64,000 bases of DNA, from the NCBI RefSeq assembly GCF_963677005.1, contig NZ_OY781616.1:1185501-1249500 (forward strand), in the 5' to 3' direction. Shown in pieces: positions 47,888 to 58,145 of this stretch. This stretch comes from Maridesulfovibrio sp. Lineage in GTDB: Bacteria; Desulfobacterota; Desulfovibrionia; Desulfovibrionales; Desulfovibrionaceae. Below the pieces are notes generated by a model. It ran no database searches. It was not told the origin of the DNA and saw nothing but the letters and a program-made list of their open reading frames with translations. Each line of letters opens with the position of its first letter. The stretch's first letter is position 1. A program made the translations under genes and the position numbers.

Positions 47888-49420
47888 ATGACAAATCGTC
47901 TTTACGCCAGCATCGCCGCAATTGCTGTTCTGCTCGGTGCCAGTCTCTGTTTCATCCACGATCCGGCTGCCCTTGCCATTGTATCTGTTTCGATCATCGC
48001 ATTAATCGCGCTTGGCGTAACTGTTCAACGTAAACTGATCACTCCGGTAAACGTGCTGACAAAAGAGGTTCAGCGCATTGCCGACGGAGACTACAGCCCC
48101 ATTCCGCATCACAATTTCATGTCCGAACAAGGCATACTCGCCTCCAAAATCGAGGATCTCAACAACATCCTCAACAGCCGGGTCGGAATGAGCGAATCGA
48201 TGATCTCGAACATTATGACCCCCATGATTGTCGTAAACCCTGACGGAACAATTAAATGGTTGAATGAAAGCGTTATCCGGCTGGTTGAAGAGGAAGGAGA
48301 GCCGGATAAGTTCATAGGCATGGATTTTTCCATATTCTTTTATGGAGAAAAGATGGAAACGGTTTCGGAGACCTGCCTGAAGGAAAAGAAAAAAAAGTTT
48401 GTGAAAACACAGTTTGACGGCCGCAAGGGAAATACCAAGTATATTTCCGCCGCAGCCTCGCCGATTTTTGATTTCCGTGGCAACATGCTCGGCGCTTTTA
48501 CCACCATAATGGATTTCACAAACATAAAGACAAAAGAAGACCTCATAACCGCGCAGAACCAGCGGATAGCCAAGGGAGTCAATGAGGCCAGCAAAATTTC
48601 CGAACAATTGGCCGAAACATCGGAAGAAATCAATTCCGAAGTGAAAAACTCCAGTTCCGGAATACAGGAACAGAGAACCAGAACAGAAGAAGTGGCCACG
48701 GCCATGGAACAGATGAACTCCACCATACTTGAAGTTTCAAGAAGTTCCAGCGATGCGGCCCAAATGGCACGCGAAACCCAGAATACCGCTAAAAGCGGTT
48801 CCGGGCTGGTGGAAAACGTTATCGGCATGATGACGGAAGTGAATATGAAGGCAGGTAATCTCAAGGACGAAATGGGAACCCTGGAAAACCAGAGCAACGG
48901 CATCACCACCATTATGCAGGTCATTTCCGATATCGCGGACCAGACCAACCTGCTGGCACTCAATGCGGCCATTGAAGCGGCCCGCGCGGGAGAAGCCGGA
49001 CGCGGATTTTCCGTGGTTGCCGATGAAATACGCAAACTGGCCGAAAAGACAATGCACGCGACCAAAGAAGTCAGCGAATACATACAGGCCATCCAGACAA
49101 GCTCCAAGAAAAGCACAAGCGCAACCGAAGACACCCTGCAAAGCATACAAAACGCCACGGAAATGTGTAGCGAGGCAGGAGAAGCCCTGCAGCAGATACT
49201 TAACATTTCACAGCAGACCGCCGCTCAGGTTGAAGGCATCGCCGCTGCCGCTGAAGAACAGTCCGCAGCAAGTGAAGAGATAACCGGAGCCATAGACGCG
49301 GTAAACGAAATTGCCACGCACACTTCCGGTTCCATGAGTATGGTAGCCACATCCATAACAGAGTTGGCCTCCCTGGCCACGGAACTGGACCAGCTTATGA
49401 ACAAAATGCAGACCAACTAG
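47888..49420 (+). CDS. methyl-accepting chemotaxis protein with PAS domain
   Basis: 510 residues. Two N-terminal membrane helices (about 5-22 and 28-47) with almost no periplasmic loop, a HAMP-like linker, a cytoplasmic PAS domain (about 105-215, [15 protein letters not shown] ... FTTIMDF), then the signalling coiled coil with hairpin tip [20 protein letters not shown]. With no external sensor domain it probably reads an internal cue (redox or energy state). A sigma-54-type promoter lies upstream. No che genes are adjacent. Confidence 0.94.
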   Translation: MTNRLYASIAAIAVLLGASLCFIHDPAALAIVSVSIIALIALGVTVQRKLITPVNVLTKEVQRIADGDYSPIPHHNFMSEQGILASKIEDLNNILNSRVGMSESMISNIMTPMIVVNPDGTIKWLNESVIRLVEEEGEPDKFIGMDFSIFFYGEKMETVSETCLKEKKKKFVKTQFDGRKGNTKYISAAASPIFDFRGNMLGAFTTIMDFTNIKTKEDLITAQNQRIAKGVNEASKISEQLAETSEEINSEVKNSSSGIQEQRTRTEEVATAMEQMNSTILEVSRSSSDAAQMARETQNTAKSGSGLVENVIGMMTEVNMKAGNLKDEMGTLENQSNGITTIMQVISDIADQTNLLALNAAIEAARAGEAGRGFSVVADEIRKLAEKTMHATKEVSEYIQAIQTSSKKSTSATEDTLQSIQNATEMCSEAGEALQQILNISQQTAAQVEGIAAAAEEQSAASEEITGAIDAVNEIATHTSGSMSMVATSITELASLATELDQLMNKMQTN

Positions 49421-49433
49421 ATTTCCTTCCTCA

Positions 49434-49475
49434 GGAAGGGAGGCCCGCTAACGGTCATTCCGGGGCTTCCCTTCC
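49434..49475 (+). terminator. hairpin after the chemoreceptor gene
   Basis: GGAAGGGAGGCCC pairs imperfectly with GGGGCTTCCCTTCC around a 16-base loop. No clean T-run follows. Confidence 0.45.
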
Positions 49476-49576
49476 ACCAAAACTTTTCCATTAAATTTTT
49501 ACGAAACAGTCAGTACACTCCCTCCCCTCATCCTTCTTCCGGTATATTTTCCAATCTGCCATCCACTAAACAGAAC

Positions 49577-49604
49577 AAAAAAGCGCGCTCCGTGCGGAAC
49601 GCGC
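49577..49604 (-). terminator. terminator of the EF-hand protein gene
   Basis: The stem GCGCGTTCCG/CGGAGCGCGC (one mismatch) is followed by six T on the minus strand. Confidence 0.8.
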
Positions 49605-49719
49605 CTGATAAATTTTCCACTTCTGCTGACCTAGAAAAAATGTGGTCAGAGCAATTAATGGGCCTGCTGGACCGAAATTTTAACAGGCAAGGCCATGCCG
49701 GTTAGTTCGGGCAGACAAA

Positions 49720-50295
49720 CTATTTGTCTTTTTTCCAGTTGTCCCATTCTTCCTTGCTGAGCTTTCCATCCTTGTTCACATCAGCTTCACGCATAATCCG
49801 CTCGGCGTTGAGGGGGTAAACGTTGACAATTTCCGAGCGGATGATCGTCTTGCTTCCGTCTTTGTCTATGTCCACAAATGCACGGGAAAAACGAATTCTT
49901 TCCATCTGGTAATATATGGCCTTGGCCTTCCGTCCGTTTTCCAGATAATAAAGACTCATGGTCTGGGGTGAAGTCAGGGTTCCCTGAGTATATCCATCCT
50001 CATGTTCGGCCAGATAAAGACTGACTTTATCCGCCCCGATCACACCGGAAAAACCTTCAGTTATCGCATAATCGGATTTAGCGCCGAACCAGGCCTTGTA
50101 GCCGGCAAAAAGAGACCCATCCTGTTTATTTATTACAAATAGCGCCTTGGATGTTATTGTTGTTCCGTCTTTCTTCATCATCTTCACTGTACCGACCCAG
50201 GAACCGCGAATTTCGGGATAATCCGCGGCAAAAACGGCCGAACTCATCATCATGAGTACAATAAAAGCCAGGATGCAGCTGAATCCTTTTTTCAT
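49720..50295 (-). CDS. exported protein with EF-hand calcium-binding motif
   Basis: 191 residues. Signal peptide (about 1-24, cleaved after AVFA), a beta-rich middle with GSWVGTVKMMKKDG, then a perfect EF-hand loop DVNKDGKLSKEEW near the C-terminus. A degenerate partner DIDKDGSKTIIRSEI lies about 35 residues before it. Probably a periplasmic Ca-binding protein of unknown role. ATG 50295 follows TGGAG; a GTG three codons earlier is less likely. Monocistronic. Confidence 0.82.
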   Translation of the reverse strand: MKKGFSCILAFIVLMMMSSAVFAADYPEIRGSWVGTVKMMKKDGTTITSKALFVINKQDGSLFAGYKAWFGAKSDYAITEGFSGVIGADKVSLYLAEHEDGYTQGTLTSPQTMSLYYLENGRKAKAIYYQMERIRFSRAFVDIDKDGSKTIIRSEIVNVYPLNAERIMREADVNKDGKLSKEEWDNWKKDK

Positions 50296-50521
50296 TCCAT
50301 ACACTCCATAAGGTTGCAGATTTAAGATATTACTATTTTATTGGGTAAATATGAGGCCGCGTCAACCTCCAAAGGGGGAACCAAAGAAAAAAACGCGTCA
50401 CGAACACGGGAATGAGAAACAGGTCAGATCAAAATAATGAACATCAACCAATTCTAATAGGTCATTTCTGACATAAAAATGACACATGCAGCCTTTCGGG
50501 TGTCAAAATGCAGATTTTACA

Positions 50522-51325
50522 TCAACTGCCGAGAGAAAAAAATTCACGTTCAAGCTCACTGAGGCACGGACAAGGCCGGGGCGCGGTCTTATACAGATTG
50601 TACACCATGGCATGAAAGCTTATACGGCGCTCATTATCATCCGGTCTGTGCATGGTCATACGCCATTCACATTCATCCGGGGCTTCATCCATACTCTTCA
50701 GGTTGGGGTGCAGCATCAAAGCTTTTCTGGTCTGAACAACAACACTGCGGAAACAGCTTTCAGTCTTGTTGAAAACAATCAGTACGGCCTTGCATTCCGG
50801 GCAGGAGGCGGAGCGCAACATCGAATCGACCATATAACCTATTCCTTCCGGGCACTTCCATACAGCGCACTTGCCAACAAAAACATCCTTACCCTCGGTT
50901 TCCAGATAAAATCTGCTCTTACCCCTGTTATGAAAAAGTTCTTCCGACCCTTTTCCGGCAAAATTAACATTCAGATTGGATGTGACGATGTTCCGCAGTT
51001 CTTCGGCACTATGAAGATTGAATACACCGGGACTCTTCTCGAAGAGATTACCGGTCTTGCGCAGAACCTCAACAATACTCAGCATATCCCTATCGCATAT
51101 AACGGGAGGACGGTTAAGGACTTTACGATGGATTTCCGGCGGCGGATGCTGCGTTTTCTTCCTGATAGATACCGGGCGGACCATTACCTGATCACGTAAA
51201 ATTGACAATTTATTGTCACCGGCCACGCCCTTCTTTTTTTCAATCCTGTCCCCATCACGAATGTTTTGCCCGATTGCACTTAAATTACAATTGGTAAGGG
51301 GCTTGTCTCTGGAATGTTCTTTCAT
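50522..51325 (-). CDS. protein with a degenerate PD-(D/E)XK nuclease-like domain
   Basis: 267 residues, cytoplasmic. The C-terminal 160 residues match by eye a nuclease-like domain found in many bacterial proteins. In those I recall a GKTDI.I (Asp) strand and an AECKFW (E-x-K) strand followed by KAAILVFN, HPNF and HPDD. Here the equivalents are GKSRFYLETEG, VGKCAVWKC, CKAVLIVFNKTE, LHPNL and MHRPDDNERRISFHA, so the catalytic Asp and Glu/Lys are replaced. It may bind nucleic acid without cutting. The N-terminal 100 residues are not recognised. AGGAGT precedes ATG 51325. No neighbour explains it. Confidence 0.6.
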   Translation of the reverse strand: MKEHSRDKPLTNCNLSAIGQNIRDGDRIEKKKGVAGDNKLSILRDQVMVRPVSIRKKTQHPPPEIHRKVLNRPPVICDRDMLSIVEVLRKTGNLFEKSPGVFNLHSAEELRNIVTSNLNVNFAGKGSEELFHNRGKSRFYLETEGKDVFVGKCAVWKCPEGIGYMVDSMLRSASCPECKAVLIVFNKTESCFRSVVVQTRKALMLHPNLKSMDEAPDECEWRMTMHRPDDNERRISFHAMVYNLYKTAPRPCPCLSELEREFFSLGS

Positions 51326-51452
51326 GGTCACTCCTGCGGGAAGTCATATTTACTTCCGTTAGAGAAAACCATGCACTAATCATTCCGTAATCAAACAAGT
51401 GTTTAAACTCAGTATAGTCCCCCTCAGCACAGGAATTATCTACCATTAATTA

Positions 51453-52184
51453 TCAGATGTGAGAGACCACTTTGCTCAGAAAATCCTTCAGACGAGGATT
51501 CTTCGGATTGGCAAAAACAGCAGTCGGATCGCCCTCTTCCTGAATGATCCCCTGGTCGATAAAGATCAACCGGTCTGCAACTTCCTTCGCGAAACCCATC
51601 TCGTGAGTGACCACAACCATCGTCATGCCTTCGCGGGCGAGTTGCTGCATAACTTCAAGAACTTCTCCAACCAGTTCAGGGTCAAGAGCGGAAGTAGGTT
51701 CATCGAAAAGAATCACTTTGGGCTGCAGCGCCAAAGAACGGGCGATAGCCACGCGCTGCTTCTGTCCACCGGAAAGCTGGTCGGGATAATTCCTGGCCTT
51801 GCTCTTGAGGTCGACTTTGTCCAGAAGGGAAAGCCCGAGTTCATCGGCATCATTTTTGGACATCTTGCGGACCTTGACCGGCCCCAGGGTCACATTTTCA
51901 AGAATGGTCATGTGCGGAAACAGGTTGAACTGCTGGAAAACCATCCCGGCCTCGGCACGCACACTGTTAATGTCGGTACCGGAAGCCATTATGTCCTTTC
52001 CGTCCACGACAATGGTGCCGGAAGTAGGAACTTCAAGCTTGTTGATACAACGCAGAACAGTGGATTTTCCCGAACCGGAAGGACCGATGATACAGACGAC
52101 CTCTCCGGGCTTTACGTGCAGGTCAATACCTTTGATGACTTCAAGGTCTCCGAAACTTTTATGCAGATCTTTAATATGTATCAT
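51453..52184 (-). CDS. glnQ: polar amino acid (glutamine-type) ABC transporter ATPase
   Basis: 243 residues. Walker [10 protein letters not shown] (about 34-42), signature [15 protein letters not shown], Walker [14 protein letters not shown] and H-loop [12 protein letters not shown]-family ATPase that powers glutamine/polar amino acid uptake. It starts four bases after the permease stop, the last gene of glnH-glnP-glnQ. Substrate is inferred from family and from the divergent glutamine synthetase. Confidence 0.95.
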   Translation of the reverse strand: MIHIKDLHKSFGDLEVIKGIDLHVKPGEVVCIIGPSGSGKSTVLRCINKLEVPTSGTIVVDGKDIMASGTDINSVRAEAGMVFQQFNLFPHMTILENVTLGPVKVRKMSKNDADELGLSLLDKVDLKSKARNYPDQLSGGQKQRVAIARSLALQPKVILFDEPTSALDPELVGEVLEVMQQLAREGMTMVVVTHEMGFAKEVADRLIFIDQGIIQEEGDPTAVFANPKNPRLKDFLSKVVSHI

Positions 52185-52188
52185 CTGA

Positions 52189-52860
52189 TTATCTCCGTCC
52201 GGTATTAAGCCTGTTTTCGATCAAGCGCATGGCGTAGGAAATGGAAAGGGTCATAACAAGGTAAACACAGGCCACGGACAGATAGACTTCAAATGCACGA
52301 AAATTGACAGAGGTGATTTCCTGCCCCGTACGCATGAGTTCCCCGACCCCTATGACCATGAGAAGTGAAGTATCCTTGAGGCTGATGATAAACTGGTTGC
52401 CGAGAGGCGGTATCATCCGCTTGAGCGCCTGAGGCCAGATAATGTATCGCATGGTCTGCATTCTGGTCAGTCCGATGGACCTTCCGGCCTCAACCTGCCC
52501 CGGATTAATCGACTGCACAGCCCCACGGACAATCTCCGCAATGTAGGCACCTGAATTCACGGCTATGATAATGATACCGGCCGTTATCGGCGGGATGCGC
52601 ATACCTATGGCCATGGGTACCCCGTAATATAAAAACATGGCCTGAACCAGCATGGGAGTCCCCCTGATGGCTTCCACATATACGCCTGCAACCTTGCGGA
52701 TCAGAAAAGAACGGGCAAGCTTCATCAACCCCGCAGCACTGCCGAGCAGAAACCCCAGAAACAATCCGCCGATTGTAATTTCTATGGTAAGCTTAAGCCC
52801 ACGCATGAGCATGGGAAAAGTATCCCAGAAAACCGTGTAGTCGAATTCAAAAGCCATCAC
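52189..52860 (-). CDS. glnP: polar amino acid ABC transporter permease
   Basis: 223 residues with about five membrane helices. The EAA-loop region [20 protein letters not shown] and [28 protein letters not shown] contact the ATPase. The His/Glu/Gln/Arg/opine permease signature is clear. It lies between the binding protein and ATPase genes. A hairpin separates it from glnH. Confidence 0.94.
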   Translation of the reverse strand: MMAFEFDYTVFWDTFPMLMRGLKLTIEITIGGLFLGFLLGSAAGLMKLARSFLIRKVAGVYVEAIRGTPMLVQAMFLYYGVPMAIGMRIPPITAGIIIIAVNSGAYIAEIVRGAVQSINPGQVEAGRSIGLTRMQTMRYIIWPQALKRMIPPLGNQFIISLKDTSLLMVIGVGELMRTGQEITSVNFRAFEVYLSVACVYLVMTLSISYAMRLIENRLNTGRR

Positions 52861-52882
52861 GACCCCTGTTTTGAAAAATAGT

Positions 52883-52906
52883 CAGGGCGACCTTGAGGCC
52901 GCCCTG
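52883..52906 (-). terminator. intercistronic hairpin between glnH and glnP
   Basis: CAGGGCG/CGCCCTG form a stem with a ten-base loop, then ACTATTTTTC on the minus strand. It probably causes partial termination or protects the upstream glnH message, so that binding protein outnumbers permease. Confidence 0.55.
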
Positions 52907-52938
52907 TTGTCAACTTAGATCAACTTCTTTAATAAAAG

Positions 52939-53682
52939 CTATTTAGGTTCGCTACCAAACCACTTGATGTAGAGTTCGCGATATTTGCCTTCGTCACGCA
53001 ATTCCTTGAGTGCCTTGTTAACCTTGGAAACAAGCTGGCTGCCTTTGGGGAAGGCAATGCCGTACTGCTGACCGTTGTAGAGAGGACCTACAACCTTGAC
53101 CTGTCCTTTACCTGCCTTACGCATGAAATCACCGATTACCGGAGAATCAAAGATAACGGCATCGGCACCGCCGGTCATCAGTTCCATGAACATGGCATCG
53201 CTGTTGGGATAGAGCTTTACATCACTTGCACCGGCCTTCTTGGCGAATTCAGCGGAAGTGGTATTCAGCTTGGTGGCAATAACCTTGCCCTTCAGATCCT
53301 CGATACCATTAACGGAATCGTTATCGGATTTGACCAGAATGAGCAGACCGGAATTGTAGTAGCCATCGGAAAAATCAACAACTTTTGCACGTTCGGGTTT
53401 GATGGTGATACCGGCGATACCCACATCAACCTGATTCGACTGCAGGCCGGGGATGATTCCGTTGAAATCCATGGGCTGCAGGTCGTACTCAAGACCTATT
53501 TTACCGGCGATAGCCTGCCACAGTTCAACATCAAACCCGGTATGTTTACCAGTTGCAGGGTCCTTGAACTCAAAGGGAGGGAAGCTGGTGTCGCAGGCAA
53601 CGGTAAGTTTACCGGCAAAAGCAGATCCGACCATAACCGCAGAGAGAAGTGCGGCGACAACAAGTATCAGCAATTTTTTCAT
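52939..53682 (-). CDS. glnH: polar amino acid (glutamine-type) periplasmic binding protein
   Basis: 247 residues. Signal peptide MKKLLILVVAALLSAVMVGS ending AFA, then the family 3 solute-binding fold (LTVACDTSFPPFEF, GFDVELWQAIA, VDVGIAGITIKPERAK, YNGQQYGIAFPKGS). GGAGGACTC precedes ATG 53682. First gene of the transporter operon, divergent from glnN. A -24/-12-like element lies upstream. Confidence 0.95.
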   Translation of the reverse strand: MKKLLILVVAALLSAVMVGSAFAGKLTVACDTSFPPFEFKDPATGKHTGFDVELWQAIAGKIGLEYDLQPMDFNGIIPGLQSNQVDVGIAGITIKPERAKVVDFSDGYYNSGLLILVKSDNDSVNGIEDLKGKVIATKLNTTSAEFAKKAGASDVKLYPNSDAMFMELMTGGADAVIFDSPVIGDFMRKAGKGQVKVVGPLYNGQQYGIAFPKGSQLVSKVNKALKELRDEGKYRELYIKWFGSEPK

Positions 53683-53794
53683 GAGTCCTCCAAGACTGTC
53701 ATCATTAATAATGTTAATCTTCAAAACACAGACATGAAGATTGGCTGCCAAACCGGCAAAAAACCGTCATATTATTTACAAAAGCAGATAAAAT

Positions 53795-53812
53795 TAGCAT
53801 TTTTTTCACCAA
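53795..53812 (-). promoter_or_regulatory. candidate sigma-54 promoter of glnHPQ
   Basis: On the minus strand TTGGTGAAAAAAATGCTA has GG and GC exactly ten bases apart, but the TGGCAC core is only partly kept. About 115 bases upstream of glnH. Confidence 0.4.
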
Positions 53813-54180
53813 ATTTCAATATACGCGCTTTTTACAAACGCACTTTTTTCAAATCCAGCACTTACATCCGAGTACCTTTATCACCGATTTAACTCTCTGC
53901 ACAATAACGCCTGAAAAATTACTATCTTGCCAAAAACTCCTTCAAAAAATGTTATAAATTTTCAAGTTTGTATCAAAGACTAAAACAGGAACGCGGAAAA
54001 AGGCAGAATCGGAACTTTCGGATAAAAATTTCAGCTTCAGAAATTTTTATCCATGACAAGCAGCCCGTTATCATGTAATAAGGCAGGCATATTTTTACGC
54101 GGGCAACAGATTAAAATCCGTTTTTTACAATTTAGTAAACACGTAACAGTTCAACAACGCAGAGATAAACAACTCTGCAC

Positions 54181-54286
54181 ACAAATTTGTAACCAAATAA
54201 AGAGCCGAGAACACATCTACCTGCGTGATCACAAAATTGTAATACCCGGCAAAGCCGACGAACAATCATTCTACATTTTTGTAACC
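54181..54286 (+). repeat. three spaced repeats upstream of the glnN promoter
   Basis: ACAAATTTGTAACC (54181), ACAAAATTGTAATACC (54231) and ACATTTTTGTAACC (54273) share ACAnnnTTGTAA. They lie about 65-170 bases before the -24 element, the usual place for enhancer-binding proteins. Confidence 0.5.
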
Positions 54287-54350
54287 TACTAACAAACAAG
54301 CACCTGCTTACACCTAAACAAGTAATTTAAATTACAATATATTTATTTTT

Positions 54351-54366
54351 TGGCACATCGACTGCT
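54351..54366 (+). promoter_or_regulatory. sigma-54 (-24/-12) promoter of glnN
   Basis: TGGCACATCGACTGCT matches the consensus closely, with GG and GC ten bases apart. Predicted start near 54376, giving a 75-base leader with a small hairpin. Confidence 0.75.
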
Positions 54367-54450
54367 AAAGATCTTTGCAGTTTTGTTGAGCCCATTACTC
54401 TCCGCCGGTAGCGGAGGCCACCATTAAATAGATCCAAGGAGTTTTTTCAC

Positions 54451-56637
<2,187 letters not shown>

Positions 56638-56670
56638 TACGGTACATCATTGATATACCACCGACATAAA

Positions 56671-56703
56671 AGAGGCCCCGCTGTTCACAGCGGGGCCTCT
56701 TTG
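56671..56703 (+). terminator. terminator of glnN
   Basis: The perfect 13-bp stem AGAGGCCCCGCTG/CAGCGGGGCCTCT with a TTCA loop is followed by TTTG. Confidence 0.93.
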
Positions 56704-56864
56704 CAGTTCCGAACCATCAAACAAGCTGTCCCGAAAATAAATGAGCACAGGCAATTCACTTAACGATTCCACTAAGCCTTGCAACAGGGTAAACAACAAT
56801 TATTGATTCCGGTGAAGATACATAGGCACTAACTCCCTGCGCAGCCATCACCTTAAATGACATA

Positions 56865-56897
56865 AGAAAAGGCGCAGACCTTATGCGGCCGCGCCTT
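56865..56897 (-). terminator. terminator of the FTR-like gene
   Basis: AAGGCGC/GCGCCTT close a stem with further partial pairing inside; TTTTC follows on the minus strand. Confidence 0.6.
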
Positions 56898-56922
56898 ACT
56901 CTGAAAGTTCAGGGCTGTTTTG

Positions 56923-57330
56923 CTATTCGGATTCTTTTTTGATCCTGCGCCACTTATCAGGGGCAGGGTCTGCGATCAGCCCGTAAGTAAGCCTTCCTTC
57001 GTGATCCTCGGGAAGGTGTTCCGTAACCGGCATTCCGCTCTCGGTAACAAAAAGCATACAGTGGCAATACTTGTAATGCTTCATGTCCGCACAGGGGCAG
57101 AGCCATTCACGTTCATCCACCGCAACCTGCTTGTCCGGATAAAAACGGCAAGGACAAAGCGGCCTTTTAAGCTGATCAAGATGCATGGCGAGGCCGGTTA
57201 TGACTGCTTCGGAAACATCTTCCATGGGGTGGAGTTGAAGCCCGGTACGGGCACAATTCTTCTTAACATAGTTGGTTATAAGAGCCAGGCTCTTTTCTGT
57301 AGGCTGAGACAACGCTTTCACCTTCGGCAT
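56923..57330 (-). CDS. ferredoxin:thioredoxin reductase catalytic (beta) subunit
   Basis: 135-residue [4Fe-4S] disulfide reductase that passes electrons from ferredoxin to thioredoxin. The diagnostic cysteines have exactly the plant/cyanobacterial spacing CPC-x16-CPC-x8-CHC (C59-C61, C78-C80, C89-C91). No variable (alpha) subunit, thioredoxin or partner is adjacent. In anaerobes such stand-alone catalytic subunits may use other partners. The assignment is strong; the physiological partner is unknown. Confidence 0.92.
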   Translation of the reverse strand: MPKVKALSQPTEKSLALITNYVKKNCARTGLQLHPMEDVSEAVITGLAMHLDQLKRPLCPCRFYPDKQVAVDEREWLCPCADMKHYKYCHCMLFVTESGMPVTEHLPEDHEGRLTYGLIADPAPDKWRRIKKESE

Positions 57331-57594
57331 TAAGGGGTTACCAATTACCCTGCAAAATCGGGATATTTTGATTCCACTGTGTCAAACAGCGGTTTTTTTA
57401 CCACTCATTGAAACCGATTGAAAGAATAAAACCGCAGTGGCGAATCTGCGCCTTCCGGCACATCGCCAGCCAACTTCGCAAAACTATTTTTCCTGCAACA
57501 AAACTTCTATCTATCTCGACACCACCATCCTGATCATGTATCCTGCCGTAATATCGGCAAGATGCCGTACACCTTAAACAAGATGGAGTTCAAT

Positions 57595-57972
57595 ATGGGA
57601 ATTTTGAACGGCCTGATGGGCAACGCCAGCGAAGTGGAAGTCGGAGAAGTTCAGGAAGAACTCGCTCCCATTCTCGGCGACAGCGAACAGGTAGAAAGAG
57701 CTTTCAAAGTCATTCGCGACATGTTCGTATTCACCGGCGCAAGACTGATACTCATAGACAAGCAGGGACTCACCGGAAAGAAAGTCGAATACCTTTCTAT
57801 TCCATACAAATCGATTACTACATTTTCAGTTGAAACCGCAGGTCATTTCGACATGGACTCGGAACTGACCCTCTGGATTTCCGGACGGCATGAACCGCTC
57901 AAGAAAGAACTCAAGAAAGGGACCGATGTTGTAGGCATACAGAAGCTGCTTGCAAACAAGATGTTTAAATAA
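57595..57972 (+). CDS. bacterial PH-domain protein
   Basis: 125 residues, soluble. The pattern matches the small bacterial PH-like family (bPH_1): VFTGARLILIDKQGLTGKKVEYLSIPYKSITTFSVETAGHFDMDSEL, ending with LKKGTDVVGIQKLLA. Function is unknown. GGAG lies six bases before ATG 57595, and an in-frame start 11 codons earlier is less supported. Stands alone between FTR and ubiD. Confidence 0.85.
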   Translation: MGILNGLMGNASEVEVGEVQEELAPILGDSEQVERAFKVIRDMFVFTGARLILIDKQGLTGKKVEYLSIPYKSITTFSVETAGHFDMDSELTLWISGRHEPLKKELKKGTDVVGIQKLLANKMFK

Positions 57973-58145
57973 ATTTCATTCAGTACGGCTCGTCCGGTCC
58001 GGCAATTCTGTCCGGACCGGACAAGAACCGCATAATTCCAGCCGCCTGTCCGTCTCGACAGGCTTTTTTGTACCCTAAACCCTTGATTCAATCGTCCTCT
58101 GCACCTAAACTGCCTGCGCATACCAGAAATTCAAAGGGATAATAC

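Larger units (their letters stand above)
53683..54450. other. long glnH-glnN divergent regulatory region
   Basis: 768 bp, AT-rich and without a supported gene. It contains -24/-12-like elements toward both sides and three spaced 14-16 bp repeats. It also holds a 14-bp palindrome GTAATTTAAATTAC (54322-54335) and a leader hairpin CTCCGC/GCGGAG (54400-54416) just before glnN. It looks like the nitrogen-control region for both transcripts. Confidence 0.6.

Noticed and set aside
51370-51386. GG-N10-GC match upstream of the nuclease-like gene
   Set aside because: The spacing is right but the TGGCAC core is absent.
54053-54292. 79-codon frame in the glnH-glnN gap
   Set aside because: No ribosome-binding site, overlaps the putative regulatory repeats, not protein-like.
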